A stretch of 64,000 nucleotides of DNA from Shinella sp. XGS7 (lineage in GTDB: Bacteria > Pseudomonadota > Gammaproteobacteria > Burkholderiales > Burkholderiaceae_C): positions 186,001 through 250,000 of the forward strand of contig NZ_CP084758.1 of assembly GCF_020535565.1 (NCBI RefSeq), written 5' to 3'. Both the position numbers and the translations under genes were made by a program. Shown here one piece after another: positions 1 through 7,341 of this stretch. Numbering within the stretch: the first letter of the stretch is position 1; every line of letters starts with the position of its first letter. The notes below the pieces were generated by a model. The model did no database searches, had not been told where the DNA came from, and saw only the letters and a list, made by a program, of their open reading frames with translations.

Positions 1-264
1 GCTGATCAGGTGCGAGGCGCCCGAGCCGCCGCCATAGACCTCGGCCCCTTCCGCCAGGGCCTGGGCGATGCGCGGGTGGGCGGCCAGGCCCAGATAGTCG
101 TTGGCGCAGAAGAGCAGCAGCTCGCGCGCCAGGCCATCGGGGCCGCGCACGCGCTGGCGCGGCGCGGTGGGGCTTTCGGCGGCACGCAGAAAGCGGGTCA
201 GGTCTTGCGCCGCGATACGGTCCAGCTTGCGGTGCAGCGCGTCGAAGAGGCGGGGCTCAGCCAT
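1..264 (-). CDS. bioF: 8-amino-7-oxononanoate synthase, N-terminal part (cut by window edge)
   Basis: The first 88 codons of a pyridoxal-phosphate alpha-oxoamine synthase are present and the rest lies outside the window. The translation begins MAEPRLFDALHRKLDRI and continues through LLLFCANDYLGLAAHPRIAQAL and GGGSGASHLIS, which are the typical BioF N-terminal motifs. The enzyme condenses pimeloyl-ACP (or pimeloyl-CoA) with alanine in biotin synthesis. Its ATG overlaps the bioA stop codon by 8 bases (ATGGCTGA), so the two are translationally coupled. The assignment is firm for the family; BioF and the related Kbl differ, but the bioA neighbour decides. Confidence 0.85.
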   Translation of the reverse strand, partial: MAEPRLFDALHRKLDRIAAQDLTRFLRAAESPTAPRQRVRGPDGLARELLLFCANDYLGLAAHPRIAQALAEGAEVYGGGSGASHLIS

Positions 265-1618
265 GACGCAGCACCTCGTCCAGCGTGGCCCTCACGGCCT
301 TGAAGAGGAAGTGCGCGGCCTCGGCATCGATCAGATAGGGCGGCATCAGGTAGACCGTGGCCCCTATGGGCCGTATCAGCAGCTCGCGCTCGCGCGCGGC
401 CAGATGGAAGCGCTCGGCGAAGCGTTCGCCCGGCTGCTTCACATCGAAAGCCAGCACCATGCCGCGCTGGCGCAGATGCGCCAGGCGCGCGTCCTCGGCC
501 AGGGGCGCGAAGGCCCGGGCCAGCAGGGCCGCCTGCGCCTGATTGGCCTGCAGCTGGCCCTGCAGCTCGAAGCGGTCCAGCACCGCGTTCGCCGCCGCGC
601 AGGCCAGGGCATTGCCGGTGTAGGAGTGCGAGTGCAGAAAGCCGCGCCCCACGTCCTGCTCGTCCCAGAAGGCCTGGAACACGGCATCCGCGCTCAGCAC
701 CAGGGACAGCGGCAGGGTGCCGCCGGTGATGCCTTTGGAGAGCAGCAGGAAGTCAGGCCACAAGGTATCGGCTTGGCCCCCTCGGGGGGCGGACGGCGTA
801 CCCGCCGGCCGGGAGCTCACTTGTTCCCAGGCAAAGAAGGTCCCGGTGCGGCCGCAGCCCACGGCGATCTCATCAGCGATCAGATGCACCTCGAACTCGC
901 TGCAGAGCTGGCGCAGGCCGCGCAGGTAGTCGGGGCTGTGCATCACCATGCCGGCCGCGCCCTGGATCAGGGGCTCGACGATCAGGGCCGCGATCTGGGC
1001 GTGGCGCTGCTCAAGCAGCGTCCGCATCGCGGCCAGGGCCTGCGCCTCATTGCCCAGGCGGCTGTCGGGCGAGTCCACGATATGGGCGCGCATCAGCAGC
1101 GGGTCGTAGGCGTCGCGAAACACCGCGACATCGGTCACGGCCAGCGCGCCGATGGTCTCGCCGTGGTAGCCGTTTCGCAGGCAGACGAACTCGCGCTTTT
1201 CACTGCGGCCGCGGTTGCGCCAGCTGTGGAAGCTCTGCTTGAGCGCGATCTCCACGGCGCTGGCGCCGTCACTGGCAAAGAAGCAATGGCCCAGGGCGCC
1301 ACCGGTCCGGGCCGAGAGCCGCTCGGCCAGGCGCACGGCCGGCTCGTGGGTGCAGCCGGCCAGCATCACATGCGGCAGGGTGTCGAGCTGCTGCTTGATG
1401 GCGGTGTTCAGGCAGGCGTCCGAGTGGCCGAAGAGATTGACCCACCACGAGGAACAGGCGTCAAAGTAGCGGCGGCCCTGCGCATCAAAGAGCCAGGCGC
1501 CCTCGCCGCGCATGATGGGCAGGGGCGGCAGCTTCTCGGCACGCGCCATCTGGGTGCAGGGGTGCCACACCGCATCCAGGCTGCGGCGCTGCAAGTCTTC
1601 TGGTACTGCCAAAGACAT
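257..1618 (-). CDS. bioA: adenosylmethionine-8-amino-7-oxononanoate aminotransferase
   Basis: This is a class III PLP aminotransferase of 453 residues that makes 7,8-diaminopelargonate from KAPA using S-adenosylmethionine as amino donor. Visible motifs are WHPCTQM near the N terminus (typical of BioA), SSWWVNLFGH, the LIADEIAVGCGRTG segment and the PLP lysine in LLSKGITGG (about K295). Between FAWEQV and WPDFLLL there are about 17 extra residues (SSRPAGTPSAPRGGQADT) that normal BioA proteins lack. They are encoded by a GC-rich inverted repeat (about 773-814). The start at 1618 was chosen because family homology begins at MSLAVPEDLQRRSLD; an upstream ATG at 1654 is possible. The gene lies 13 bp after liuC and overlaps bioF, so it seems to be in the same operon. 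Confidence 0.92.
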   Translation of the reverse strand: MSLAVPEDLQRRSLDAVWHPCTQMARAEKLPPLPIMRGEGAWLFDAQGRRYFDACSSWWVNLFGHSDACLNTAIKQQLDTLPHVMLAGCTHEPAVRLAERLSARTGGALGHCFFASDGASAVEIALKQSFHSWRNRGRSEKREFVCLRNGYHGETIGALAVTDVAVFRDAYDPLLMRAHIVDSPDSRLGNEAQALAAMRTLLEQRHAQIAALIVEPLIQGAAGMVMHSPDYLRGLRQLCSEFEVHLIADEIAVGCGRTGTFFAWEQVSSRPAGTPSAPRGGQADTLWPDFLLLSKGITGGTLPLSLVLSADAVFQAFWDEQDVGRGFLHSHSYTGNALACAAANAVLDRFELQGQLQANQAQAALLARAFAPLAEDARLAHLRQRGMVLAFDVKQPGERFAERFHLAARERELLIRPIGATVYLMPPYLIDAEAAHFLFKAVRATLDEVLRHG

Positions 1619-1631
1619 GATGTTGTTCAGC

Positions 1632-2495
1632 TCATCCACGGCCGGGCTTTGCATGCCCGGCCGCTTCGCCAGGCGTCGGCGAGGCCGCAGTGGCCTCACC
1701 TCGGTCCTGGCTCAGCCAGGACGGCTTGCTCTTGTTCAGGAAACTCTGCACGCCCTCGCGCCCCTCGGCGCTGGCGCGGATGTCGGCGATGCGGCGTGCG
1801 GTGTCATCGCGCAGCGCGGGCGTGATGGGCGCATGGGCCAGGTCCTGCACCAGCTTCTTGCAGGCGCGCACGGCGGCCGGGCCGTTGGCGCACAGGGCGG
1901 CGACCAGGGCGTCCACCTTCTCGTCCAGCTGCTCGGGGGTGGTCACCAGCTCATGCACCAGGCCCAGGCGATGCGCGTCGGCGGCCGAGAAGCGCTCGGC
2001 GGTGACGAAGTAGCGGCGCGAGGCCTGCTCACCCAGGGCGCGCACCACGTAGGGGCCAATGGTGGCGGGCAACAGGCCCAGCTTGGCCTCGCTGAGGCAA
2101 AAGCCCGCCGCGTCCACCGCCACCACGATGTCGGCGCAGGCCACCAGACCCACGCCGCCGGCATAGACATCGCCCTGCACCCGCGCGATCACGGGCAGCG
2201 GGCAGCTGTAGATGGTCCACAGCATCTCGGCCAGGCGACCGGCATCGGCATGGTTCTCGTCCCAGCTGTAGCCGGCCATGGCCTTCATCCAGTTGAGGTC
2301 GGCGCCGGCGCAGAAAGCCTTGCCCTCGGCGGCCAACACGATGGCCCGCAGGGCCGGGTCTTGCCCCAGGGTCTTGAAGGCCGTCGTCAGCTCGGCGATC
2401 AGGGCCTCGTTGAAGGCATTGCGCACCTCGGGGCGGCTGAGGGTGACGGTGGCCACGGCGCCGCGACGCGTGATCTTGAGGTGGGTCTCGCTCAT
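1632..2495 (-). CDS. liuC: enoyl-CoA hydratase/isomerase, probable methylglutaconyl-CoA hydratase
   Basis: This crotonase-fold protein of 287 residues shows the oxyanion-hole segment EGKAFCAGADLNWMK and the second CoA-binding segment ARVQGDVYAGGVGLVACADI, and the sequence is typical of LiuC. In the leucine/isovalerate pathway it hydrates 3-methylglutaconyl-CoA to HMG-CoA, the step after the carboxylase. The substrate is inferred from the liuB gene two positions upstream. A tail of about 25 residues after SFLNKSKPSWL is longer than in usual family members. Its ATG overlaps the stop of the preceding GNAT gene by 4 bases (ATGA). An unspecific enoyl-CoA hydratase is the alternative. Confidence 0.8.
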   Translation of the reverse strand: MSETHLKITRRGAVATVTLSRPEVRNAFNEALIAELTTAFKTLGQDPALRAIVLAAEGKAFCAGADLNWMKAMAGYSWDENHADAGRLAEMLWTIYSCPLPVIARVQGDVYAGGVGLVACADIVVAVDAAGFCLSEAKLGLLPATIGPYVVRALGEQASRRYFVTAERFSAADAHRLGLVHELVTTPEQLDEKVDALVAALCANGPAAVRACKKLVQDLAHAPITPALRDDTARRIADIRASAEGREGVQSFLNKSKPSWLSQDRGEATAASPTPGEAAGHAKPGRG

Positions 2496-3028
2496 CGCTT
2501 CGGCTCCTGCTGCAGGGTCTTGCTCATCAACACCGAGGCGTAGCGCTTGCCCGCCCACTGCACGCCGCCCTGCTCCACATAGCCGCGGCGCTGGTAGCGG
2601 GTGCGCAGGGCGGTGGCGGGCTCGGCCGTGTCCAGGGCCACCTGGGCATAGCCCTGCTCGCGCGCCCAGGCCTCGGCGGCATCCATCAGGCGTTCGGCCA
2701 GGCCCTGGCCGCGCGCCTCGGGGTGCACGGCCAGCTGGGCCAGGATGGCGGTGTCTGGCCGGGTGTAGAGCGCCGGCACCGGATCACCCAGGTACTGACC
2801 CTGCACCGGCTTGGGCGGGCCGATGGTGATGGTGCCCAGCAGGCGCCCGGCCTGCTCGGCCACAAAAGCCTGGCCGGCGGCCACGCGCTCGCGCGTGGTC
2901 TGCACGCTCTGGGTGGCGGCGGTGAAGTTCCAGCCCTGGGCCATCAGCGTGGCATAGGCCGTGTGCAGCAGGGCCGTCAGGGCCTGCAGATCGTCGCTTT
3001 CGCGCAGGGGGCGGATGTCTATGCTCAC
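2492..3028 (-). CDS. GNAT-family N-acetyltransferase
   Basis: A 178-residue GCN5-related acetyltransferase. The acetyl-CoA pyrophosphate loop is visible as LAVHPEARGQGLAERLMDAAEAWARE, followed by the usual late strand ending in RYQRRGYVEQ. I chose a GTG start (VSIDIRPLRESDD) because GAGG lies about 8 bases upstream and homology begins there; the frame stays open 17 codons further upstream inside liuB. It sits between liuB and liuC with a 7-base gap and a 4-base overlap. It is therefore co-transcribed with them, but the substrate cannot be read from the sequence. Confidence 0.8.
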   Translation of the reverse strand: MSIDIRPLRESDDLQALTALLHTAYATLMAQGWNFTAATQSVQTTRERVAAGQAFVAEQAGRLLGTITIGPPKPVQGQYLGDPVPALYTRPDTAILAQLAVHPEARGQGLAERLMDAAEAWAREQGYAQVALDTAEPATALRTRYQRRGYVEQGGVQWAGKRYASVLMSKTLQQEPKR

Positions 3029-3035
3029 GCGGACC

Positions 3036-4643
3036 TCACATGCGGAAGACGCCGAACCGGGTCTCGGGGATCTCGGCATTGAGCGCAGCGGCCAGGCCCA
3101 GGGCCAGCACGCGGCGGGTGTCGGCAGGGTCGATCACGCCGTCGTCCCAGAGACGGGCGCTGGCGTAATAGGGGTGGCCCTGGTCCTCGTACTGCTGGCG
3201 GATGGGCGCCTTGAAGGCGGCCTCCTCCTCGGCGCTCCAGCGTCCGCCGGTGCGCTCGATGCCCTCGCGCTTGACGGTCGCCAGCACGCCGGCCGCCTGT
3301 TCGCCGCCCATGACGGAGATGCGGCTGTTCGGCCAGGTCCACAGGAAACGCGGCGAATAGGCCCGTCCGCACATGCCGTAATTGCCCGCGCCGTAGGAGC
3401 CGCCGATCAGCACCGTGAGCTTCGGCACATTCGCCGTCGCGACGGCGGTGACGAGCTTAGCACCGTGTTTGGCGATGCCTTCGGCCTCGTATTTGCGCCC
3501 GACCATGAAGCCGGTGATGTTCTGCAGGAAGAGGAGCGGAATGCCGCGTTGCGCGCAGAGCTCGATGAAATGCGCCCCCTTCAGCGCGGCTTCGGAAAAG
3601 AGCACGCCATTGTTGGCGATGATGCCGACGGGAAGGCCATGCAGCGCCGCGAAGCCGCAGACCAGCGTGGTGCCGAAGCGCGCCTTGAACTCATCGAAAC
3701 GCGACCCGTCGACCACGCGGGCGATCACCTCGCGCACGTCATAGGGCGTGCGCGTATCGGCCGGCACGATGCCGAGCAGCTCTTCCGGATCGTAGAGCGG
3801 GGCGTCTCCGGCGCCGGATTTCGTAATCTCTGGCTTACGCATATTGAGGTTTGCGGCGATCTGCCGGGCGATTTCCAGCGCGTGGCGGTCGTCGCGGGCG
3901 AGATGGTCGGCAACGCCGGAAAGGCGGGTATGGACGTCGCCGCCACCAAGGTCTTCCGCCGTCACCACTTCGCCGGTCGCGGCCTTCACCAGCGGCGGGC
4001 CGGCGAGGAAGATCGTGCCCTGGTTTTCGACGATGACGGTCTCGTCGCTCATGGCGGGCACATAGGCCCCGCCTGCCGTGCAGCTTCCCATGACGACGGC
4101 GACCTGTGGAATGCCGGCCGCGGACATCTGCGCCTGGTTGTAGAAGATGCGGCCGAAATGATCCCGGTCGGGGAAGACCTCGTCCTGGTTCGGCAGGTTC
4201 GCCCCGCCGGAATCGACGAGGTAGATGCAGGGCAGCCGGTTTTCCGCGGCGATCTCCTGCGCGCGCAGGTGCTTCTTCACGGTGATCGGGTAATAGGTGC
4301 CGCCCTTCACCGTCGCGTCGTTGCTGACGATCATGCATTCGCGGCCGGCGACGCGGCCGATGCCCGCGATCATGCCACCGGAGGGCGAGGCGCCGTCATA
4401 GAGGCCGTGGCCGGCGGTAAGGCCGATTTCGAGGAAGGCGGAGCCGGGATCGAGCAGTTGCGCCACCCGGTCGCGCGGCAGGAGCTTGCCGCGGGAAACG
4501 TGCTTGGCGCGCGCCGCCTCGCCGCCGCCCTCGGCGATCTTGGCCAGCTTGGCATTCAGATCGTCGATGACCGCCCGCATCGCATCGGCATTGGCCTTGA
4601 AGTCGGCCGAGCGGGCATTGAGCTTGGTGGCGAGAACAGCCAT
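3036..4643 (-). CDS. liuB: methylcrotonyl-CoA carboxylase carboxyltransferase (beta) subunit
   Basis: This acyl-CoA carboxyltransferase of 535 residues is the full family length. It transfers carboxyl from biotin to 3-methylcrotonyl-CoA in leucine catabolism. Motifs include [54 protein letters not shown] and [20 protein letters not shown]. The start has a good AGGAG 8-12 bases upstream. The partner biotin carboxylase subunit (liuD) is not in the window. The part from about 3400 to the start codon is written in a Rhizobiales-like codon style (many CTC, GTC, CCG, TCG codons), while the C-terminal 120 codons match the neighbouring genes, so the gene is a mosaic. Propionyl-CoA carboxylase beta is less likely given liuC downstream. 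Confidence 0.88.
   Translation of the reverse strand: MAVLATKLNARSADFKANADAMRAVIDDLNAKLAKIAEGGGEAARAKHVSRGKLLPRDRVAQLLDPGSAFLEIGLTAGHGLYDGASPSGGMIAGIGRVAGRECMIVSNDATVKGGTYYPITVKKHLRAQEIAAENRLPCIYLVDSGGANLPNQDEVFPDRDHFGRIFYNQAQMSAAGIPQVAVVMGSCTAGGAYVPAMSDETVIVENQGTIFLAGPPLVKAATGEVVTAEDLGGGDVHTRLSGVADHLARDDRHALEIARQIAANLNMRKPEITKSGAGDAPLYDPEELLGIVPADTRTPYDVREVIARVVDGSRFDEFKARFGTTLVCGFAALHGLPVGIIANNGVLFSEAALKGAHFIELCAQRGIPLLFLQNITGFMVGRKYEAEGIAKHGAKLVTAVATANVPKLTVLIGGSYGAGNYGMCGRAYSPRFLWTWPNSRISVMGGEQAAGVLATVKREGIERTGGRWSAEEEAAFKAPIRQQYEDQGHPYYASARLWDDGVIDPADTRRVLALGLAAALNAEIPETRFGVFRM
3400..4643 (-). other. alphaproteobacterium-like mosaic segment in liuB
   Basis: The codon style changes from CTG/GTG/GCC/ACC-dominated to frequent CTC, GTC, CCG, TCG and ACG, and residues follow the Rhizobiales form. 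The reading frame is undisturbed. The right boundary is near the liuB start and the left near 3400; both are estimates by eye. Confidence 0.7.
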
Positions 4644-4806
4644 CGTCTTGTCTCCTGGATCAGCCAGCCTGAGACTGGCTCAATTTGAGTCGTACGCGCC
4701 CCAGACCCATGCGGCCGGGATGCCAGAACTTCGCAGCATAAATCACGACACAGCCTGCATCAAACAATTCTTGAGCTTTCCTCAGAATTTCTACAGAATC
4801 CGGCTC
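4644..4806. promoter_or_regulatory. divergent promoter region between liuB and TetR gene
   Basis: This 163-bp spacer separates divergently transcribed liuB and the TetR regulator, so it must hold both promoters. It is much more AT-rich than its surroundings. An inverted repeat AGCCAG-N7-CTGGCT lies at 4662-4680 near the liuB end and could be an operator. No convincing -35/-10 pair was identified by eye. Confidence 0.4.
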
Positions 4807-5544
4807 ATGCCTCGCACGCCGCGCTCCACCCCCACCTCGGCCACCGTGCTGCCGGCCCAGCGCCGCGCGCCGGTGAGCGCCAAGTCCGAGCAGCGGGTGC
4901 GCGACATCCTGCGCGTGGGCCGTGAGGTCTTCGCCGCCCTGGGCTACGAGCGCGCCACCACCACCGAGATCGCCCAACGCCTGGGCATTTCGGAGGCCAC
5001 GGTCTTCACCTATTTCCGCGGCAAGCGCGAGCTCTGCATGCGGGTGATCGGCGACTGGTATGACGAGATCATCGGCACCATCGAAGAGGGTCTGCCGCGC
5101 GAGCGCCCCATCCGCGAGCAGCTCGAATTCATCGTCCACACCCATCTGCGCCTCTTCCTGATCCAGGGCACGGGCCTGTGCGCCCTGGTGCTCAGCGAGG
5201 GCCGCAGCAAGGGCCAGCAGGAGCTGGGCGAGGGCTTTGTGGAGCTGCAGCGGCGCTACACCCAGCCCCTGATGGACCTGCTGGCCCGCGGCCAGGCCAG
5301 CGGCGAGCTGCGCCGCGACATCCCGCTGCGCCTGCTGCGCTCCCTGGTCTTCGGCCCCATGGAGCACATGCTCTGGGAGGTGGTCATCACCGGCCGCCAG
5401 ATCGAGGTGGAGCAAAGCGCCCGCGACCTGGTGGCCCTGCTCTGGCCCGCCCTGCAGGCGCCGGATGTGGAGCTGGCCCAGCTGCGCAAGACCCAGGAAG
5501 CCATGCTGGTACTGCTGCAGGGCACGGTGGGCAGCGCGGGCTGA
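4807..5544 (+). CDS. TetR/AcrR-family transcriptional regulator (possible LiuQ-type)
   Basis: A 245-residue one-domain-plus-ligand-domain repressor. The N-terminal helix-turn-helix is clear: REVFAALGYERATTTEIAQ, LGISEATVFTYFRGKREL. The rest is the variable alpha-helical ligand-binding domain. The start at 4807 is the Met at the head of the family homology; the frame is open further upstream through the promoter region. It diverges from the liu genes. In betaproteobacteria a TetR protein named LiuQ is known to control branched-chain amino-acid catabolism, so control of the liuB operon is a reasonable inference but is not shown by the sequence. Confidence 0.85.
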   Translation: MPRTPRSTPTSATVLPAQRRAPVSAKSEQRVRDILRVGREVFAALGYERATTTEIAQRLGISEATVFTYFRGKRELCMRVIGDWYDEIIGTIEEGLPRERPIREQLEFIVHTHLRLFLIQGTGLCALVLSEGRSKGQQELGEGFVELQRRYTQPLMDLLARGQASGELRRDIPLRLLRSLVFGPMEHMLWEVVITGRQIEVEQSARDLVALLWPALQAPDVELAQLRKTQEAMLVLLQGTVGSAG

Positions 5545-5649
5545 GGCCCCAGCGCCTGTTTGCGGGACAGTCCCGCTCCCCGGGGCCAGGGCCGGCGCCT
5601 TAATATGGCCGCAGCAAGGGCGCGATCAGCACGCCCAGGGAGGCTCCCG

Positions 5650-7320
5650 ATGAAGCTGCTGCCCTCATGGTCCGCCCGGCGGACGTTTCAGGCGCTCCTG
5701 ACCCTGTGCCTGGCCCTGCCCTGCACCCCCGGCTGGCTGCAGGCCCAGACCGGCGCTCCGGCCGCCGAGCACTGGGCCTACCGCATCCAGCCCGGCGACA
5801 CCCTGATCCAGCTGGCCCAGACCTATCTGGACGAGCGCCACGGCTGGCAGGACCTGCAGCGCCTGAACCGCGTGGCCGACCCCTACAAGCTGCCCCCCGG
5901 CGGCGTGCTGCGCCTGCCCCTGGCCTGGCTGCAGCGCGACAGCGCGGTGGCCCGGGTGCTGCATGTGCGGGGCGAGGCCCGGCTGCTGCGTCCGGGCAGC
6001 GCCGCCGCCGCCCTGACCGAGGGCATGAGCCTGCAGGCCGGCGACCGGCTGCAGACCGGGCCCGCCGCCTCCCTGTCCCTGCGCTTTGCGGATGGCTCGC
6101 GCCTGCTGCTCGGGGCCGACAGCCTGCTCGGCCTGGAACAGCTGCTGGTGCAGGGCCGCGGCGCGCTCACCAGCACCCAGCTGCGCCTGGAGCAGGGCGG
6201 CGCCGACAGCCGGGTGGAGCCCGGGAGCACCGTGCCCCCGCGCTACGAGCTGCGCACCCCTAGCCTGAACCTGGGCGTGCGCGGCACCGAGTTCCGGGTG
6301 CAGGCCGAGGCCGGGCGCACGGCCGTGCAGGTGCTGGCCGGCCGGGTGGCGGCGGACGCCGGCGCCCGCCCCACCGCCCGCCCCACCGCCCTAACCGCCG
6401 GCCAGGGCGCGCTGGCCCAGGCCGGCTCACCCCTGCAGGTCCAGGCCCTGCCGGCGCCGCCCGCCCTGCCGCCCACGCTGCGCGCCGAGCAGCTGCCCCT
6501 ACGCCTGAGCTGGGCCGCCACGCCCCAGGCCCGGGCCTACCGCGTGCAGCTCTTTGCCGAGCAGGACTTCGACCGCCTGCTGCTGGATGGCCGCGTCAGC
6601 ACGCCCGACATCGTCTGGCCCCAGGCCGCCCAGCTGCCCGATGGCCGCTACAGCCTGCGCCTGCGCAGCATCGACGCCCTCGGCCTGGAAGGCCCCGCCA
6701 GCGAAAGCATCCTGCAGCTCAAGGCCCGGCCCGAGCCGCCGCTGTGGCTGGCGCCCGGCGCCGTGGCCTATAGCGACACCCTGCGCCTGCAATGGACCGA
6801 GCCCCTGAGCGCGTGCGCCTACCGCCTGCAGCTGGCCGACAGCCCGGATTTCGCCCGCACCCTGCTGGACCGGGCCGATCTGGACCGCCCCGCGCTGGAG
6901 CTGCCCCTGCCGCCCGGCCGCTACTGGCTGCGCCTGGCCAGCCTGACAGGCACCGAGGACCAGGGCCCCTTCGGCCCGCCCCTGGCCGTGGAGCTGCGCC
7001 CCCTGCCGCCCAGCCCCGCGGCCCGCGAGCCCGATCTGGACGGCGACCAGCTGCGCCTGCGCTGGGTCGCCCAGCCCGGCCTGCGCTACCAGCTGCAGTG
7101 GAGCACCCAGGCCGACTTCGGCGATGCGCCCGCGCCCCGCGAGGTGGAGGGCGACAGCCTGCTGCTGGAGCGCCCGGCCCCGGGTCGCTACTACCTGCGC
7201 CTGCGCGGCATGGACACGCACGGCCAGGCCGGCCCCTGGGGCGAGACCCAGCGCCTGGAGGTGCCGGACCGCCGCTGGCCCTGGCTGCTGCTCCTGCCCG
7301 CCCTGCTGCTGGCGCTCTGA
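5650..7320 (+). CDS. LysM and FecR domain secreted protein
   Basis: This 556-residue exported protein has a signal peptide ending near LQAQ (about residue 33). A LysM domain covers about 43-92 (YRIQPGDTLIQLAQTYL...LNRVADPYKLPPGG...LRLP). A FecR-type domain covers about 100-240 (ARVLHVRGEARL, LQAGDRLQTGPAASLSLRFADGS, ELRTPSLNLGVRGTEFRV). Three fibronectin-like repeats follow to about 530 (recurring YRVQLFAEQDFDRLLLD / YRLQLADSPDFARTLLD / YQLQWSTQADF), and the protein ends in a hydrophobic stretch. GGGAGG lies upstream of the ATG. Only 21 bases separate it from the CHASE2 kinase gene downstream, so a sensor partnership is likely. LysM suggests peptidoglycan binding; the ligand is unknown. Confidence 0.82.
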   Translation: MKLLPSWSARRTFQALLTLCLALPCTPGWLQAQTGAPAAEHWAYRIQPGDTLIQLAQTYLDERHGWQDLQRLNRVADPYKLPPGGVLRLPLAWLQRDSAVARVLHVRGEARLLRPGSAAAALTEGMSLQAGDRLQTGPAASLSLRFADGSRLLLGADSLLGLEQLLVQGRGALTSTQLRLEQGGADSRVEPGSTVPPRYELRTPSLNLGVRGTEFRVQAEAGRTAVQVLAGRVAADAGARPTARPTALTAGQGALAQAGSPLQVQALPAPPALPPTLRAEQLPLRLSWAATPQARAYRVQLFAEQDFDRLLLDGRVSTPDIVWPQAAQLPDGRYSLRLRSIDALGLEGPASESILQLKARPEPPLWLAPGAVAYSDTLRLQWTEPLSACAYRLQLADSPDFARTLLDRADLDRPALELPLPPGRYWLRLASLTGTEDQGPFGPPLAVELRPLPPSPAAREPDLDGDQLRLRWVAQPGLRYQLQWSTQADFGDAPAPREVEGDSLLLERPAPGRYYLRLRGMDTHGQAGPWGETQRLEVPDRRWPWLLLLPALLLAL

Positions 7321-7341
7321 GCCCGGCCGCCGCCTCGCCTC

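Noticed and set aside
3036-4643. liuB as a wholly horizontally acquired gene
   Set aside because: Its last 120 codons are host-like and it fits the operon; only the remaining part is foreign-styled, as in other mosaic genes.
5562-5576. GCGGGA-CAG-TCCCGC hairpin after the TetR gene as a terminator
   Set aside because: Short stem and no T-run; could equally lie in the leader of the next gene, so not listed as a feature.
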